Position numbers and translations under genes: made by a program. From Planctomycetota bacterium (GTDB taxonomy: Bacteria; Planctomycetota; UBA8108; UBA1146; JAKEFC01), in NCBI GenBank assembly GCA_022616235.1, contig JAKEFC010000207.1, positions 1-32,435 on the forward strand: 32,435 nucleotides of DNA, written 5' to 3'. Under the pieces are notes generated by a model. That model was given only the letters and a program-made list of their open reading frames with translations. It did no database searches and was not told the origin of the DNA. Position 1 is the first letter of the stretch, and every line of letters begins with the position of its first letter. Below, piece after piece: positions 22,551 through 30,517 of the stretch.

Positions 22551-23587
22551 AGACCGCGGCGGAGATCGCGACCGGAATCGGAGCCCAACTCGATGGGGAT
22601 CCGCGCCGACTGATCGAGCGCGTGCGGCCGATCGAGAGCGCCGGCACTACGGACCTCACGTTCCTGTCGCGGGACAAGACGCCGCCGCCCAAGGAGCAGT
22701 TCCGCGCCGGCGCAGTGATCGTCGTCCCGGCGCAAGCCAAGGATGGCTTCCCCGAAGGAACGACCTTCCTTCGAATGGAGAATCCGCACCTCGGCTTCGC
22801 GCGGGCGATCGGCCTCTTCTATCCCGCCCAAAATCCACCGCTGAGCGGCATCGATCCATCCGCCCGGGTCTCGCCCGATGCGCAGATCGGCGCCGGGGTC
22901 CTCATCGGCGCCTTCGCGGTCGTCGAGGAAGGGGTGACCCTCGGCGATCGCGTGACGCTCTATCCCGGCGTCTACGTCGGCGTCGGCAGCCGCTTGGCGG
23001 AGGATGTTACGGCATATCCTCGCGTGACGATATATCCGCACACGACGATCGGGGCGCGCACCGTGATTCACGCGGGAACGGTGATCGGCAGCGATGGCTT
23101 CGGCTTCGTGCCGACGGCGGAAGGCGTCGTCAAAATGCCGCACAACGGACGCGTTCGCATCGAGGAAGACGTCGAGATCGGCGCGAATTCGACCATCGAC
23201 CGCGGCGTCCTCGACGACACGGTGATCGGCCGCGGCTCGAAGCTCGACAATCTCGTCCACATTGGCCACAACTGCGTGGTCGGTCCGCATTGCCTCCTCG
23301 CCGGACAAACGGGGCTCGCCGGCTCCTGCAAGATCGGCGCCGGAGTGATCCTCGCGGGGCAGGTAGGCCTCGCCGGCCATTTGGAAGTCGGCGCCGGCGC
23401 GCAGATCGGGGCGAAATCGGGAGTGCGGAGCGATGTCCCACCGGGCGCCAAGTACTTCGGCTATCCGGCGACCGACTTCGCGACCGCCGCGCGCGCCTAC
23501 GCGATCCTCTTCCAGCTTCCGGATATCCACAAGAAGATCGATGAGCTTGCGAAGCGGCTCGACGACATCCTTCCCCCCGAGGAGTAG
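22547..23587 (+). CDS. lpxD: UDP-3-O-(3-hydroxyacyl)glucosamine N-acyltransferase
   Basis: Third acylation-pathway enzyme of lipid A synthesis, adding the N-linked hydroxyacyl chain. The 346 residues comprise the N-terminal uridine-binding domain (LTFLSRDK to about residue 100), the left-handed beta-helix (from DPSARVSPDAQIGAGVLIG) with the catalytic HIGHN motif, and a C-terminal helix. TTG 22547 is chosen because it overlaps the previous stop (TTGA), has GGGAG seven nucleotides upstream, and starts at the family N-terminus. It lies 14 kb from lpxA and lpxC-fabZ, in an operon with two secreted proteins, suggesting separate control or a link to envelope assembly. Confidence 0.95.
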   Translation: MKTAAEIATGIGAQLDGDPRRLIERVRPIESAGTTDLTFLSRDKTPPPKEQFRAGAVIVVPAQAKDGFPEGTTFLRMENPHLGFARAIGLFYPAQNPPLSGIDPSARVSPDAQIGAGVLIGAFAVVEEGVTLGDRVTLYPGVYVGVGSRLAEDVTAYPRVTIYPHTTIGARTVIHAGTVIGSDGFGFVPTAEGVVKMPHNGRVRIEEDVEIGANSTIDRGVLDDTVIGRGSKLDNLVHIGHNCVVGPHCLLAGQTGLAGSCKIGAGVILAGQVGLAGHLEVGAGAQIGAKSGVRSDVPPGAKYFGYPATDFATAARAYAILFQLPDIHKKIDELAKRLDDILPPEE

Positions 23588-23605
23588 GGAGCGCGCCCAG
23601 CGGCG

Positions 23606-24757
23606 TCAGTGTCGCGGTGCCGCGGCCGCTTCCTCGAAGCACGCATCGAAGCGCGGCGCCAGGACGCTCCACCGAAAGCGATCCGTGAACGCGATGAGTT
23701 GCCTGCGCTCCGGCAGCGACTCATCGCGGGCAACCAAATCGATCGCGCGTTCGAGCGCGAGGGCGACATCGTCTGGATTTGCATCCGCATCCCCCGCGGC
23801 GCGGCCGTAGAGGAACGGCGGCCCGCGCAGCTCCGCGGGCAGAAGCTCCGGATAGGCGAGATCCGCCGGCAGCACCGGGAAGAGGCCGCACCGGATCGCT
23901 TCCAGCGTGCCGAGACCGAAAAACTCCTGGCGGGCCGTGGAAACGACGACGTGAGCGCCGCGCACGGCGTCCAAGTAGGCGCCGCGCTCCTCCACGAACG
24001 GTTGCAGCTCGAGGCGGTCGCCGAGCACTTCTGCCATGCGCCGGCAGGCGTCCGGCACGAAGCGAAAGCGCTGGCCCAGCATCCGCACGCGGAACCGGCA
24101 CTTGCGGGACACGAGCTGCGCCAAAGCGGCGAGAAAGACTTCGGGCCGCTTGTCGTGCTCCCAACGATGATTCCACAACAAGATGGGCGGCTCCGAACCC
24201 GGCGAGCGCGGCGTGCCCGCCTCGGCGTCCGTGCCGAACGGCAGCACCGCGGTGCGCGCCTCGAGAGCGGCGAGCAGTGCGGCGCAATCTACGTCGGGAA
24301 ACAAGTCGACGATCGGCGGCAGCGCCGCGAAGAAGTTCCGCCGGTGGAATTCGGAATTGAAGAGGGTGCGGGTCGCCGCCAGGATCGAATAGATGTGTAT
24401 GAGCGCGAAGTGGTAGTCGCGTTCGTCGTATTCGGGCAGCGGATACGTGAGCTGGTTCTCGTGGAAGTAGATTACGGCCGGCGTGGACTTGTGCGCCTGC
24501 GGCAGAAGCGCGAGCAGCTCGGCCAGATTCACGAAGTCGGAAGCGAGTAGAAGATCGAACGGAGCCTGCGCGCCGATGCGCGGCGCGTAGTGCAAGGCCG
24601 ACGTCCGCATGCGCCACTTCCACTTGCGGGCGGGCAGGAGATCGAGGGCGATCGCGTGGCGCGAATGGCGGCGAAGCCCTTCGAGAAACGCTCGGTGCGA
24701 GAGCGCCGCGTAGGGTTCCAACGCCATGATCCGTAGGGAATCCCTCGATTCACTCAC
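23606..24757 (-). CDS. DUF3524/GTDC1-type glycosyltransferase, tRNA-queuosine mannosyltransferase candidate
   Basis: A 383-residue GT-B glycosyltransferase. The N-terminal DUF3524 domain has the signature ARKWKWRMR (43-51) and YFHENQLTYPLPE (97-109). The C-terminal half has LLWNHRWEHDKRPEVFL and the nucleotide-sugar region STARQEFFGLGTLEAIRCG. Human GTDC1 with this architecture (QTMAN) attaches mannose to queuosine at the wobble position of tRNA-Asp. Whether bacterial members do the same is not settled, so the substrate is inference. GTG 24757 has GGGAGGT seven nucleotides upstream. It is convergent with lpxD (18-nt gap) and divergent from tRNA-Ala. Confidence 0.85.
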   Translation of the reverse strand: MSESRDSLRIMALEPYAALSHRAFLEGLRRHSRHAIALDLLPARKWKWRMRTSALHYAPRIGAQAPFDLLLASDFVNLAELLALLPQAHKSTPAVIYFHENQLTYPLPEYDERDYHFALIHIYSILAATRTLFNSEFHRRNFFAALPPIVDLFPDVDCAALLAALEARTAVLPFGTDAEAGTPRSPGSEPPILLWNHRWEHDKRPEVFLAALAQLVSRKCRFRVRMLGQRFRFVPDACRRMAEVLGDRLELQPFVEERGAYLDAVRGAHVVVSTARQEFFGLGTLEAIRCGLFPVLPADLAYPELLPAELRGPPFLYGRAAGDADANPDDVALALERAIDLVARDESLPERRQLIAFTDRFRWSVLAPRFDACFEEAAAAPRH

Positions 24758-24781
24758 TCCCGCAACCTCCCGCTTTTTTTG

Positions 24782-24810
24782 TTGCCCTCGCCCGTCCCGC
24801 GGCCTATATA
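24782..24810 (+). promoter_or_regulatory. Sigma-70 promoter of tRNA-Ala
   Basis: TTGCCC, 17 nt, TATATA on the plus strand, with a predicted start near 24817 and a leader of about 70 nt. The AT-rich box stands out in GC-rich surroundings. The same palindromic box may also serve the divergent glycosyltransferase gene. Confidence 0.7.
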
Positions 24811-24887
24811 TCCTCGTGCGTGCTTCCGCGCGATGCCCCCAGCACGGGCGGAGACTCGCGTCGGTGGAGTTCCTGGATCGATTTCAC

Positions 24888-24963
24888 GGGCCTATAGCTC
24901 AGCTGGGAGAGCGCATCGTTCGCAATGATGAGGTCGTGGGTTCAAATCCCACTAGGTCCACCA
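24888..24963 (+). tRNA. tRNA-Ala (anticodon CGC)
   Basis: Acceptor GGGCCTA pairs with TAGGTCC (with one G-U), A73, encoded CCA. The anticodon arm CATCG, loop TTCGCAA, TGATG gives CGC, reading GCG codons, which suits this GC-rich genome. D and T arms are normal. A promoter and a terminator flank it, so it is a single-gene unit. Confidence 0.96.
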
Positions 24964-24972
24964 GCAATCACG

Positions 24973-25007
24973 AGCGCCCGCGCGATCCGCGCGGGCGCTT
25001 TCGTTTT
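24973..25007 (+). terminator. Intrinsic terminator of tRNA-Ala
   Basis: A 12-bp perfect stem (AGCGCCCGCGCG and CGCGCGGGCGCT, loop ATC) followed by TTCGTTTT, nine nucleotides after the CCA end. Confidence 0.9.
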
Positions 25008-25031
25008 CGCGATGCAGTGAGTGGGAAGGCT

Positions 25032-25919
25032 CTAGCTACAGGGCGGAGGCGTGCTGCAGTCGAGGGAATCCGCGCCGGCGTCGGCGCCGCAGGTGGTGGT
25101 GCCCGGTGCGGGCGGCGCGGCGCCGCCGCTGAACTGCCAAGACAAGAGGAAGAGCGCGTCGATGAGCGCGTTCACTAGGCCGTTGTTGTCGGCGTCCGCG
25201 GCATCATCGCATGGCGGCTCCGGTCCCAAGCTGAATTGCCAGCCGAGCAGGTAGAGCGCGTCGATGAGCGCGTTCACCGTGCCGTCGCCCCCGGCGTCGC
25301 CGCGGAGGAAGAGCCCGGCCGCAGGCTCGAACGTCAGGGTACCGTCTACCAGCACGGGATCGGTCGAAAAGCCTCCGGTGACGACGACGTTGACGACATC
25401 CGGAGTGCCCAACGTCTCGATCCAGGTGAGCTGCGTGACGAACCCCAATTCGTTCCCAGCGAACGCGCTCGCCACCGTTTCATAGTCAGCGCTGAGCATC
25501 GGGGATGGATCCGCGAACGTGAGCAGCTCGACATCCAACGAATCGAACACCGTGCCGACGGTGAACCCATCGCCATCGGAAGGCGCCACGTTGGCGAAGA
25601 AGAAGAACGGTCCCCCTCCGTCGTTGAGCTCGGCGAGCGCCGGGCTCGGCGTAATGTCTACGACCTGGAGCAAGGCGCCGTCGTGGGCGAGGCCCAACGA
25701 AAAGCCCTGGACGAGGCTCGCATCGCCGCCGGACGCTACGTCTTCATCCAGCGTGGCAACGATGGAGAACGAGACCGCGCCGGTCGCGCTGTCGTACCCG
25801 ATCGTCTGGCTCTCCGCCGTGAAGACGAAGTCCTGCGCCAAGACCGGGTGCGGCCAAGCGAAACTGGCTGCGATGATGAAAAGGACGCCGAGAAGACGAA
25901 TTCGACGATTCAACGCCAT
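25032..25919 (-). CDS. Secreted protein with two dockerin-like repeats
   Basis: A 295-residue exported protein. A signal peptide (cleavage likely after VLA, residue 28) precedes about 170 residues of predicted beta-sandwich (FSLGLAHDGALLQVVDITP, DGTLTFEP) resembling cohesin-like domains. Two calcium-loop repeats sit at about 208-220 and 242-254: GDGTVNALIDALYLLGWQF and NNGLVNALIDALFLLSWQF. They are 34 residues apart and share a stretch of identical DNA. Compared with the usual dockerin loop, both have the closing Asp at position 13 instead of 12. A Cys-rich tail follows. Likely role is surface or extracellular protein attachment. ATG 25919 has GGAG seven nucleotides upstream; the long upstream frame is leader. 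Confidence 0.82.
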   Translation of the reverse strand: MALNRRIRLLGVLFIIAASFAWPHPVLAQDFVFTAESQTIGYDSATGAVSFSIVATLDEDVASGGDASLVQGFSLGLAHDGALLQVVDITPSPALAELNDGGGPFFFFANVAPSDGDGFTVGTVFDSLDVELLTFADPSPMLSADYETVASAFAGNELGFVTQLTWIETLGTPDVVNVVVTGGFSTDPVLVDGTLTFEPAAGLFLRGDAGGDGTVNALIDALYLLGWQFSLGPEPPCDDAADADNNGLVNALIDALFLLSWQFSGGAAPPAPGTTTCGADAGADSLDCSTPPPCS

Positions 25920-26329
25920 GATGTTGCTCCACGATCTTCGTTGGGGCGAGCCTTCGCCAAGTGTTCGTGCTGGAAAGCCGCCCGCATCGTGCCCGCGCTC
26001 CGCTTCGCCGAGCGTGCAACTCGCGAAGGCCTCGGTGCACTTTCCCCAAGTACCCGAATTGTCCCTATGGACCGCCTGGGATTGCCGAATGCACGGCGCC
26101 GAGTGCCGCACGCGGACGGCCGCACTCGGATAACCGCACTCTAAGCGCGAACCTCGGTCAGTCCCAAGCCCGATCATCCAAGATAGTGTTTTCTCTCCGA
26201 AAGTCGATCCCCTGCGCCCAAGTCGAGGCACCGCAGTAGCCCCGAGGTCGAGCGAGGGGTGCGCGTGTGAGAAGGGCAGGAGAGCGTATTCGCGGAAGAC
26301 GACGGCGAGGCACGGCGCCGCGGCAGAGG
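25920..26329. promoter_or_regulatory. Upstream region of the dockerin-like gene
   Basis: No gene is supported in these 410 nt. A modest minus-strand promoter (TCGACT, 16 nt, TATCTT) lies at 26180-26207, giving a leader of about 250 nt. Within that leader CCGCAC occurs three times at 26106, 26120 and 26134, spaced exactly 14 nt, partly inside an 8-bp inverted repeat (CCGAGTGC and GCACTCGG). This may be an operator or RNA element. Confidence 0.35.
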
Positions 26330-28159
26330 TCATTGCGCTCGCCACTCGAAAAAGCGGCCCATCAAGTGGAAAGAAGCCCCCCCCTCCGGCGCATGAGTGA
26401 CCCGCTGCGCGACATCCATCGGCATGGGAAAACGCCTGCCCCCCGCGATCGCGGTCCCGGCGAGGTCCCACTGTCCGTCGCGCGACAGCTTCCCGAATGC
26501 CAACCAAACCCCCGCCGCGTCGCGCACGCGAATCCAAGGGAAGGTGATCACATCGTTCGAGCAGCGAATGCACAGATCTCCCTCCAGCGATCCCTGCGGG
26601 ACGCGCACGGGCCACGGTGCGCCCTCCGGCAGGCTCACGTCGCGGAAGTTCAGGAGCGCTTGCCACTCCAGCGTGCCGTTCGGCTCCCAAGTGCCCGCCA
26701 TCTGGAGGCTGCCGCGCGCCTTGCCGAAAGGAAAAGTGAGCAGGTCGGAAAGCAAAAGATTCTCGAGGCTACATCGAAACGCCATGACGTGGTCGTCCAC
26801 TTCCACGTCGATGCGTGCGCTCTCCTCCGGCGCGCAAGCACGTTCGATGAGGAGCCCCCTCCCATCGAGATAGCCGCTCCACGTTCCGGGCTCGATTCGA
26901 AAGCCGCGATATTCCACGGCATCGACTTTGCCGGAGAACACCCACTTCGCGTCTTGTCTGGAAACGGCGAGTTCGAGCGTGATCGGCTCCAAGCGCGCGC
27001 CTGCACCCGCGGTGACCTTCTCGACGCTGATGCGAATCTGCCGCACCGCTTTCCACAGGTCCGTGCCGAGGACTCCGTCCACGCGAATCTCCATCTCGCC
27101 GCGTCCCGCGAGCGGGAACTGCTCGCGGAGCGCGTGCCAGAGCCGCGGCAACCCCAGCGCCAAGCCGCGGTCATCGAGAAAATCCCGCAGGAACAATTGT
27201 CCGCTTGCCCGGCGCGTCAACAGCTCGAAACTCAACGCGCCATCGACTCGCGTGCGCGAATAGACTCCGCCATCGATCCGCCACGTCGCGCGGTCGCTGC
27301 CCATTTCCACGCTGCCTGCGAGGGCCCGCAGCGCCTGCGGGAGTCCCGGCACCGAGAAGGAAGCTTGCAGGTGGTCGACCACGACTTCGGAATGTCCCGC
27401 GCCAAGCTCCCAGCGGATGTTCGCGCGTCCGTTGAGGTCGGGCAATTCCACCGGCCATGGAAAGCCGAGCAGCGCATCCAGCTCCTTGAACTCGAATGCG
27501 CCGAGATCGGCGTCGCCGATGCGGAGCGACAGCTCCTGCATGCCATCCGCATTGAAGAAGCCGCGAACGTCGCCGTGAAGCCAGATCGGTCGCGGGCGTG
27601 CGACGGAGTGCAGCGCAGCGGAGACGCGTATTCCGTCCCCATCGCGGCGCAACTCGGCGCCGCGCAGCTCGACTCCGGTGATCACCGTTCCGCCGCGCCT
27701 GCCGGAGCTGCGGACGGACACCTCGACGCGATTCCCCGCGATGAAGTCCGGCAGGTCGGCGAACCACTGTGGAGGAGGCGCTTCCTGGCCGACGCCTGCC
27801 GCGGCGCGGAGACCAGGAGCAGCTTCGATTTCGAGGTCGAACTTGCCCGCATCGAAGCGTAGCTCGTGCTTCCCCGCCTTCGCGCCGCGTGCGCCGGACC
27901 AAAGCCCATCGTGGGTCCACTCCAGGTCGTTGAGAACGAGCTTTACGGCAGGTCGCCGCCGCGAGTGGCTCAGCTTTTCCGCCGCGAGGGTGTGCAGCCC
28001 GGCGAGACTCGGCCGCGCCACTTCGAGCCGGCCATGAGGCCACATGCGCGCGACGCGTTGCGCGAGCTGCCCGTCCGACTCCGAGAGGGCGATGACGGTG
28101 AATCCCATGCAGAGCGCAGTCGCGACGAGCGCAAGTACGAGCGCGCCAACGCGCCTCAA
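26330..28159 (-). CDS. AsmA-like membrane-anchored protein, function unknown
   Basis: A 609-residue protein with one N-terminal membrane segment (VGALVLALVATALCMGF) and a long beta-rich part facing the periplasm. Repeated short strands with alternating polar and hydrophobic residues (NGRANIRWELG, GEMEIRVDGVLG, RGSLQMAGTWEPNGTLEW) recall AsmA/TamB-like envelope proteins implicated in lipid or outer-membrane transport. Assignment is by pattern only. TTG 28159 overlaps the mnmH stop (TTGA) with GAGGAG five nucleotides upstream, so it is translationally coupled to a tRNA-modifying enzyme, an odd pairing. The longer upstream frame lies inside mnmH and is a shadow. Confidence 0.6.
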   Translation of the reverse strand: MRRVGALVLALVATALCMGFTVIALSESDGQLAQRVARMWPHGRLEVARPSLAGLHTLAAEKLSHSRRRPAVKLVLNDLEWTHDGLWSGARGAKAGKHELRFDAGKFDLEIEAAPGLRAAAGVGQEAPPPQWFADLPDFIAGNRVEVSVRSSGRRGGTVITGVELRGAELRRDGDGIRVSAALHSVARPRPIWLHGDVRGFFNADGMQELSLRIGDADLGAFEFKELDALLGFPWPVELPDLNGRANIRWELGAGHSEVVVDHLQASFSVPGLPQALRALAGSVEMGSDRATWRIDGGVYSRTRVDGALSFELLTRRASGQLFLRDFLDDRGLALGLPRLWHALREQFPLAGRGEMEIRVDGVLGTDLWKAVRQIRISVEKVTAGAGARLEPITLELAVSRQDAKWVFSGKVDAVEYRGFRIEPGTWSGYLDGRGLLIERACAPEESARIDVEVDDHVMAFRCSLENLLLSDLLTFPFGKARGSLQMAGTWEPNGTLEWQALLNFRDVSLPEGAPWPVRVPQGSLEGDLCIRCSNDVITFPWIRVRDAAGVWLAFGKLSRDGQWDLAGTAIAGGRRFPMPMDVAQRVTHAPEGGASFHLMGRFFEWRAQ

Positions 28160-29268
28160 CGACGCTCCTCGATCCACGCGATGACGGCGTCCGTTGCTGC
28201 ATCGATGTCGCGAACCTGCACCACGTGCGCGACGGGGATGTCGCGATGGCCGTGGCGGTAGCGCGGGTCGTAGTGCCGCTCGAGCAGGAATGCCGCAGCC
28301 TCCTCGGAGCGGTCGGTCTCGATCAGTCGCGTGAGTTCGCGCACTCCATCGGTACCAATCCATGGAAAGGCTGCGAGCGAGGGGAGGCGCGCGAGAATGG
28401 CGGTCGCTCCCCCTGCCGCGAGGTATTCGTCGCAGAGGATCCGCACGCGCGTGGCAAGGTCGGCGCGCAGCTCGATGTGCGGAGCGGCGCGGAGCCGCTC
28501 GTAGAGCAGGCGCGGCAGTTCGCGGTCGCCGAGGCGGCGCCCTTCCCACTCGAAGAGGCTCCAAGGTCCCGCGAGCGCGCGAAGCGCGGCCGCGAGGCCG
28601 CTCTCGAATCGCTTTTGGGAAACCGGCTCGAGACCGATATCGCCCAAGATCGATGAGCGATGTCCGGCGATCCCTTCGAGATCGACGACGCGCGTCGGAA
28701 AGCGGCGCCGAACGGCACGAAGCACTAGGGTCTTGCCGGTGCCCGTGAGGCCGTTCAACACGTACGGCGCCGCGGGCGCCGCCGTTTGGAGCGTCGCCCG
28801 CACGGCCTCCCGAAACGCGCGATAGCCGCCGCGAAGCTGGGCGATGGAGTGGCCGAGCGCCGCGAGGTGTTGCGCCGCCGCAGCCGACCGTTCTCCGCCG
28901 CGCGCGAAACACACGACTCGTGGCCGCGTGTCCGAGGAGATCGCGGGCAGTTCCAAAGCGCGCTCGAGGGCGCAGGCGAACTCCGCAATTCGCGCCCGCA
29001 CGCGCTCGCCTCCCCAAGCGCGCGCGGACTCCGCTCCCGCCCGGCGGTAGATCGTGCCGACGATGGCGCGCTCGGCGTCGGAGAAGAGCGGCACCGACTT
29101 CGCGCCAGGCACGTGGTCTTCACCAAATTCCCGCGGCGACCGCACGTCCGCAACCAGCGCTTGGCCAGAAATTGCGAGCTCGGGCCACGCGACTTGGGGC
29201 ACGAGAGGAGTTTGCTGCACCGGCGTCCGCCGCGTGCCCGCCACCGACTCTACCGCTGGTGCGTGCAT
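28156..29268 (-). CDS. mnmH: tRNA 2-selenouridine synthase
   Basis: Replaces sulfur by selenium in 2-thiouridine at wobble position 34 of tRNA-Lys, tRNA-Glu and tRNA-Gln, via a geranylated intermediate, using selenophosphate. Residues 30-155 are a rhodanese domain (VADVRSPREFGEDHVPGA) with the essential Cys at about 120 (VVCFARGGERS). A P-loop follows at 173-180 (GLTGTGKT). From ATG 29268 the protein is 370 residues, close to E. coli (364); ATG 29322 is open but its GGAG is too close. It requires selD elsewhere in the genome, not in this window. It implies that the organism uses selenium. Confidence 0.93.
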   Translation of the reverse strand: MHAPAVESVAGTRRTPVQQTPLVPQVAWPELAISGQALVADVRSPREFGEDHVPGAKSVPLFSDAERAIVGTIYRRAGAESARAWGGERVRARIAEFACALERALELPAISSDTRPRVVCFARGGERSAAAAQHLAALGHSIAQLRGGYRAFREAVRATLQTAAPAAPYVLNGLTGTGKTLVLRAVRRRFPTRVVDLEGIAGHRSSILGDIGLEPVSQKRFESGLAAALRALAGPWSLFEWEGRRLGDRELPRLLYERLRAAPHIELRADLATRVRILCDEYLAAGGATAILARLPSLAAFPWIGTDGVRELTRLIETDRSEEAAAFLLERHYDPRYRHGHRDIPVAHVVQVRDIDAATDAVIAWIEERR

Positions 29269-29354
29269 GGGGTTATGACTATGCCGGCAGGCCCACGAGT
29301 CATCAAGGCGCGCAACCGCCATGGCTCCTCGGGGTACTACTCATAGGAGGTCGC

Positions 29355-30014
29355 GTGCCGGGGCGGGATCGGGAAGACGAGAACGCCCGCGATGTCGCCT
29401 GCATGCGGCGGTTCGCGGCGGGAGAGCGAGCCGCGTTCGAGGAGCTGGTGCGCGCGCATCTCCCCTTCGTCGTTCGCCACGCGCGCCGCTACACAGGCGA
29501 CGATGGAGCGGCCGAGGATGTCGCTCAGGAGGTGTTCCTCCGACTCTATCGCTCGGCGCGACTCTTTCGCGATGGCCGCAATTTTCGCGGCTGGCTCCTC
29601 ACGATCGCCACGCGCATCGCGCTCAACGAGCTGCGGACGAGGCGACGAAAGCACTGGCGCGCGGCTTCCGGCGCCGCCATCGATATGGAGGAGACCTCCG
29701 CGGAGGGCGCGGGCGGCGCCGCGCCCGGCGCTTGGCGCCCGATCGCGCTGTCGGACACGGACCCCGAGGAGCGAGCGCTCAGGAGCGAGGCGCTGGAGAT
29801 GCTGCACGCCGCGGTCGCGCGGCTGCCGGAACGGCAGCGCCACGCGCTATGGCTGCAGCGCTTCGAGGAGTGGGACCTGGAACGGATCGGAGCGGCCATG
29901 GATCTCTCCGTCGCCGCCGTGAAGTCTCTACTCTTTCGCGCGCGCGCGACCTTGCTCGAGGAGCTTACGCCGTATCTCGCGGAGAGAACGGCCGCACGAG
30001 GAACAGGAACATGA
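29355..30014 (+). CDS. ECF-type RNA polymerase sigma factor
   Basis: A 219-residue group 4 sigma factor. Region 2 (about 25-97) includes FEELVRAHLPFVVRHARRY, AAEDVAQEVFLRLYRSA and FRGWLLTIATRIALNELR; region 4 (about 160-205) includes LPERQRHALWLQRFEEWDLE and AVKSLLFRARATL. A Gly/Ala-rich linker joins them. GTG 29355 has a full AGGAGGT a few nucleotides upstream. It is divergent from mnmH. Its stop overlaps the next gene (ATGA), so sigma factor and presumed anti-sigma are coupled. Confidence 0.93.
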   Translation: MPGRDREDENARDVACMRRFAAGERAAFEELVRAHLPFVVRHARRYTGDDGAAEDVAQEVFLRLYRSARLFRDGRNFRGWLLTIATRIALNELRTRRRKHWRAASGAAIDMEETSAEGAGGAAPGAWRPIALSDTDPEERALRSEALEMLHAAVARLPERQRHALWLQRFEEWDLERIGAAMDLSVAAVKSLLFRARATLLEELTPYLAERTAARGTGT

Positions 30015-30517
30015 ACGAAGAATTCGAACGAGTCGGCTCGGGGCGAGGGGCGCGCGCCGCGGACTCCGCGCTCGATGCGCTGCTCGCGGAAGCGGCCGCC
30101 GAAGAGCGGGGCCGCTCCCTTCCGCGCGCGGATCGCTTTCTCGAGGAGTTGCGCGCACGGATCGAGAGCGCGGAGCCGGCGGCAGCCGCCGGTGCCGCGC
30201 GGCCGCGCGCGGCGGCGATGGGCTGGAGCGCGGCCGCGCTCGCGCTCCTTGCTTGCCTGGCCCTCTTCTTCTCATCGCCGGCAGGCAAGCCCACCGGCGC
30301 CCCCGACAGTGCCCCAGTCGCTTCCTCCGAAAGTGCCGGACTAGAGGCGGCGAGCATCCCCGCCGAGGAGATCTCGTTGCTCATCGACCTCGCCGAAGTC
30401 TTCGAAGGGAGCGGCGTGCCCGCGGAAGACTTGGAGGGAATCGACGGCGAGGAGGTGGAATTGCTCGAGGATCTCGAGCTCTTGGAGGATGCCCTGGAGC
30501 TGTTGGAGAACTCATGA
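30011..30517 (+). CDS. Probable membrane anti-sigma factor with acidic periplasmic tail
   Basis: A 168-residue single-pass membrane protein. The cytoplasmic N-terminus (about 1-65, helical) would bind the sigma factor. The membrane segment is about 70-88 (MGWSAAALALLACLALFF). The outer part ends in an acidic stretch with EEVELLEDLELLEDALELLE. No zinc-binding anti-sigma motif is seen, so the assignment comes from operon position and topology. ATG 30011 overlaps the sigma stop (ATGA) and has AGGAAC just before. Its own stop overlaps the next start in the same way. Confidence 0.75.
   Translation: MNEEFERVGSGRGARAADSALDALLAEAAAEERGRSLPRADRFLEELRARIESAEPAAAAGAARPRAAAMGWSAAALALLACLALFFSSPAGKPTGAPDSAPVASSESAGLEAASIPAEEISLLIDLAEVFEGSGVPAEDLEGIDGEEVELLEDLELLEDALELLENS

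Noticed and set aside
24758-24787. T-run at 24774-24780 as a terminator
   Set aside because: No stem precedes it; a 5-bp GCAAC/GTTGC repeat encloses the T-run itself. On the minus strand it lies in the glycosyltransferase leader.
26267-27862. Plus-strand 531-codon frame
   Set aside because: Antisense to the AsmA-like gene, which has a coupled start and membrane anchor.
26330-29017. 895-codon minus-strand frame as one protein
   Set aside because: Its first 286 codons overlap mnmH and are Arg-rich noise; the real gene begins at TTG 28159.
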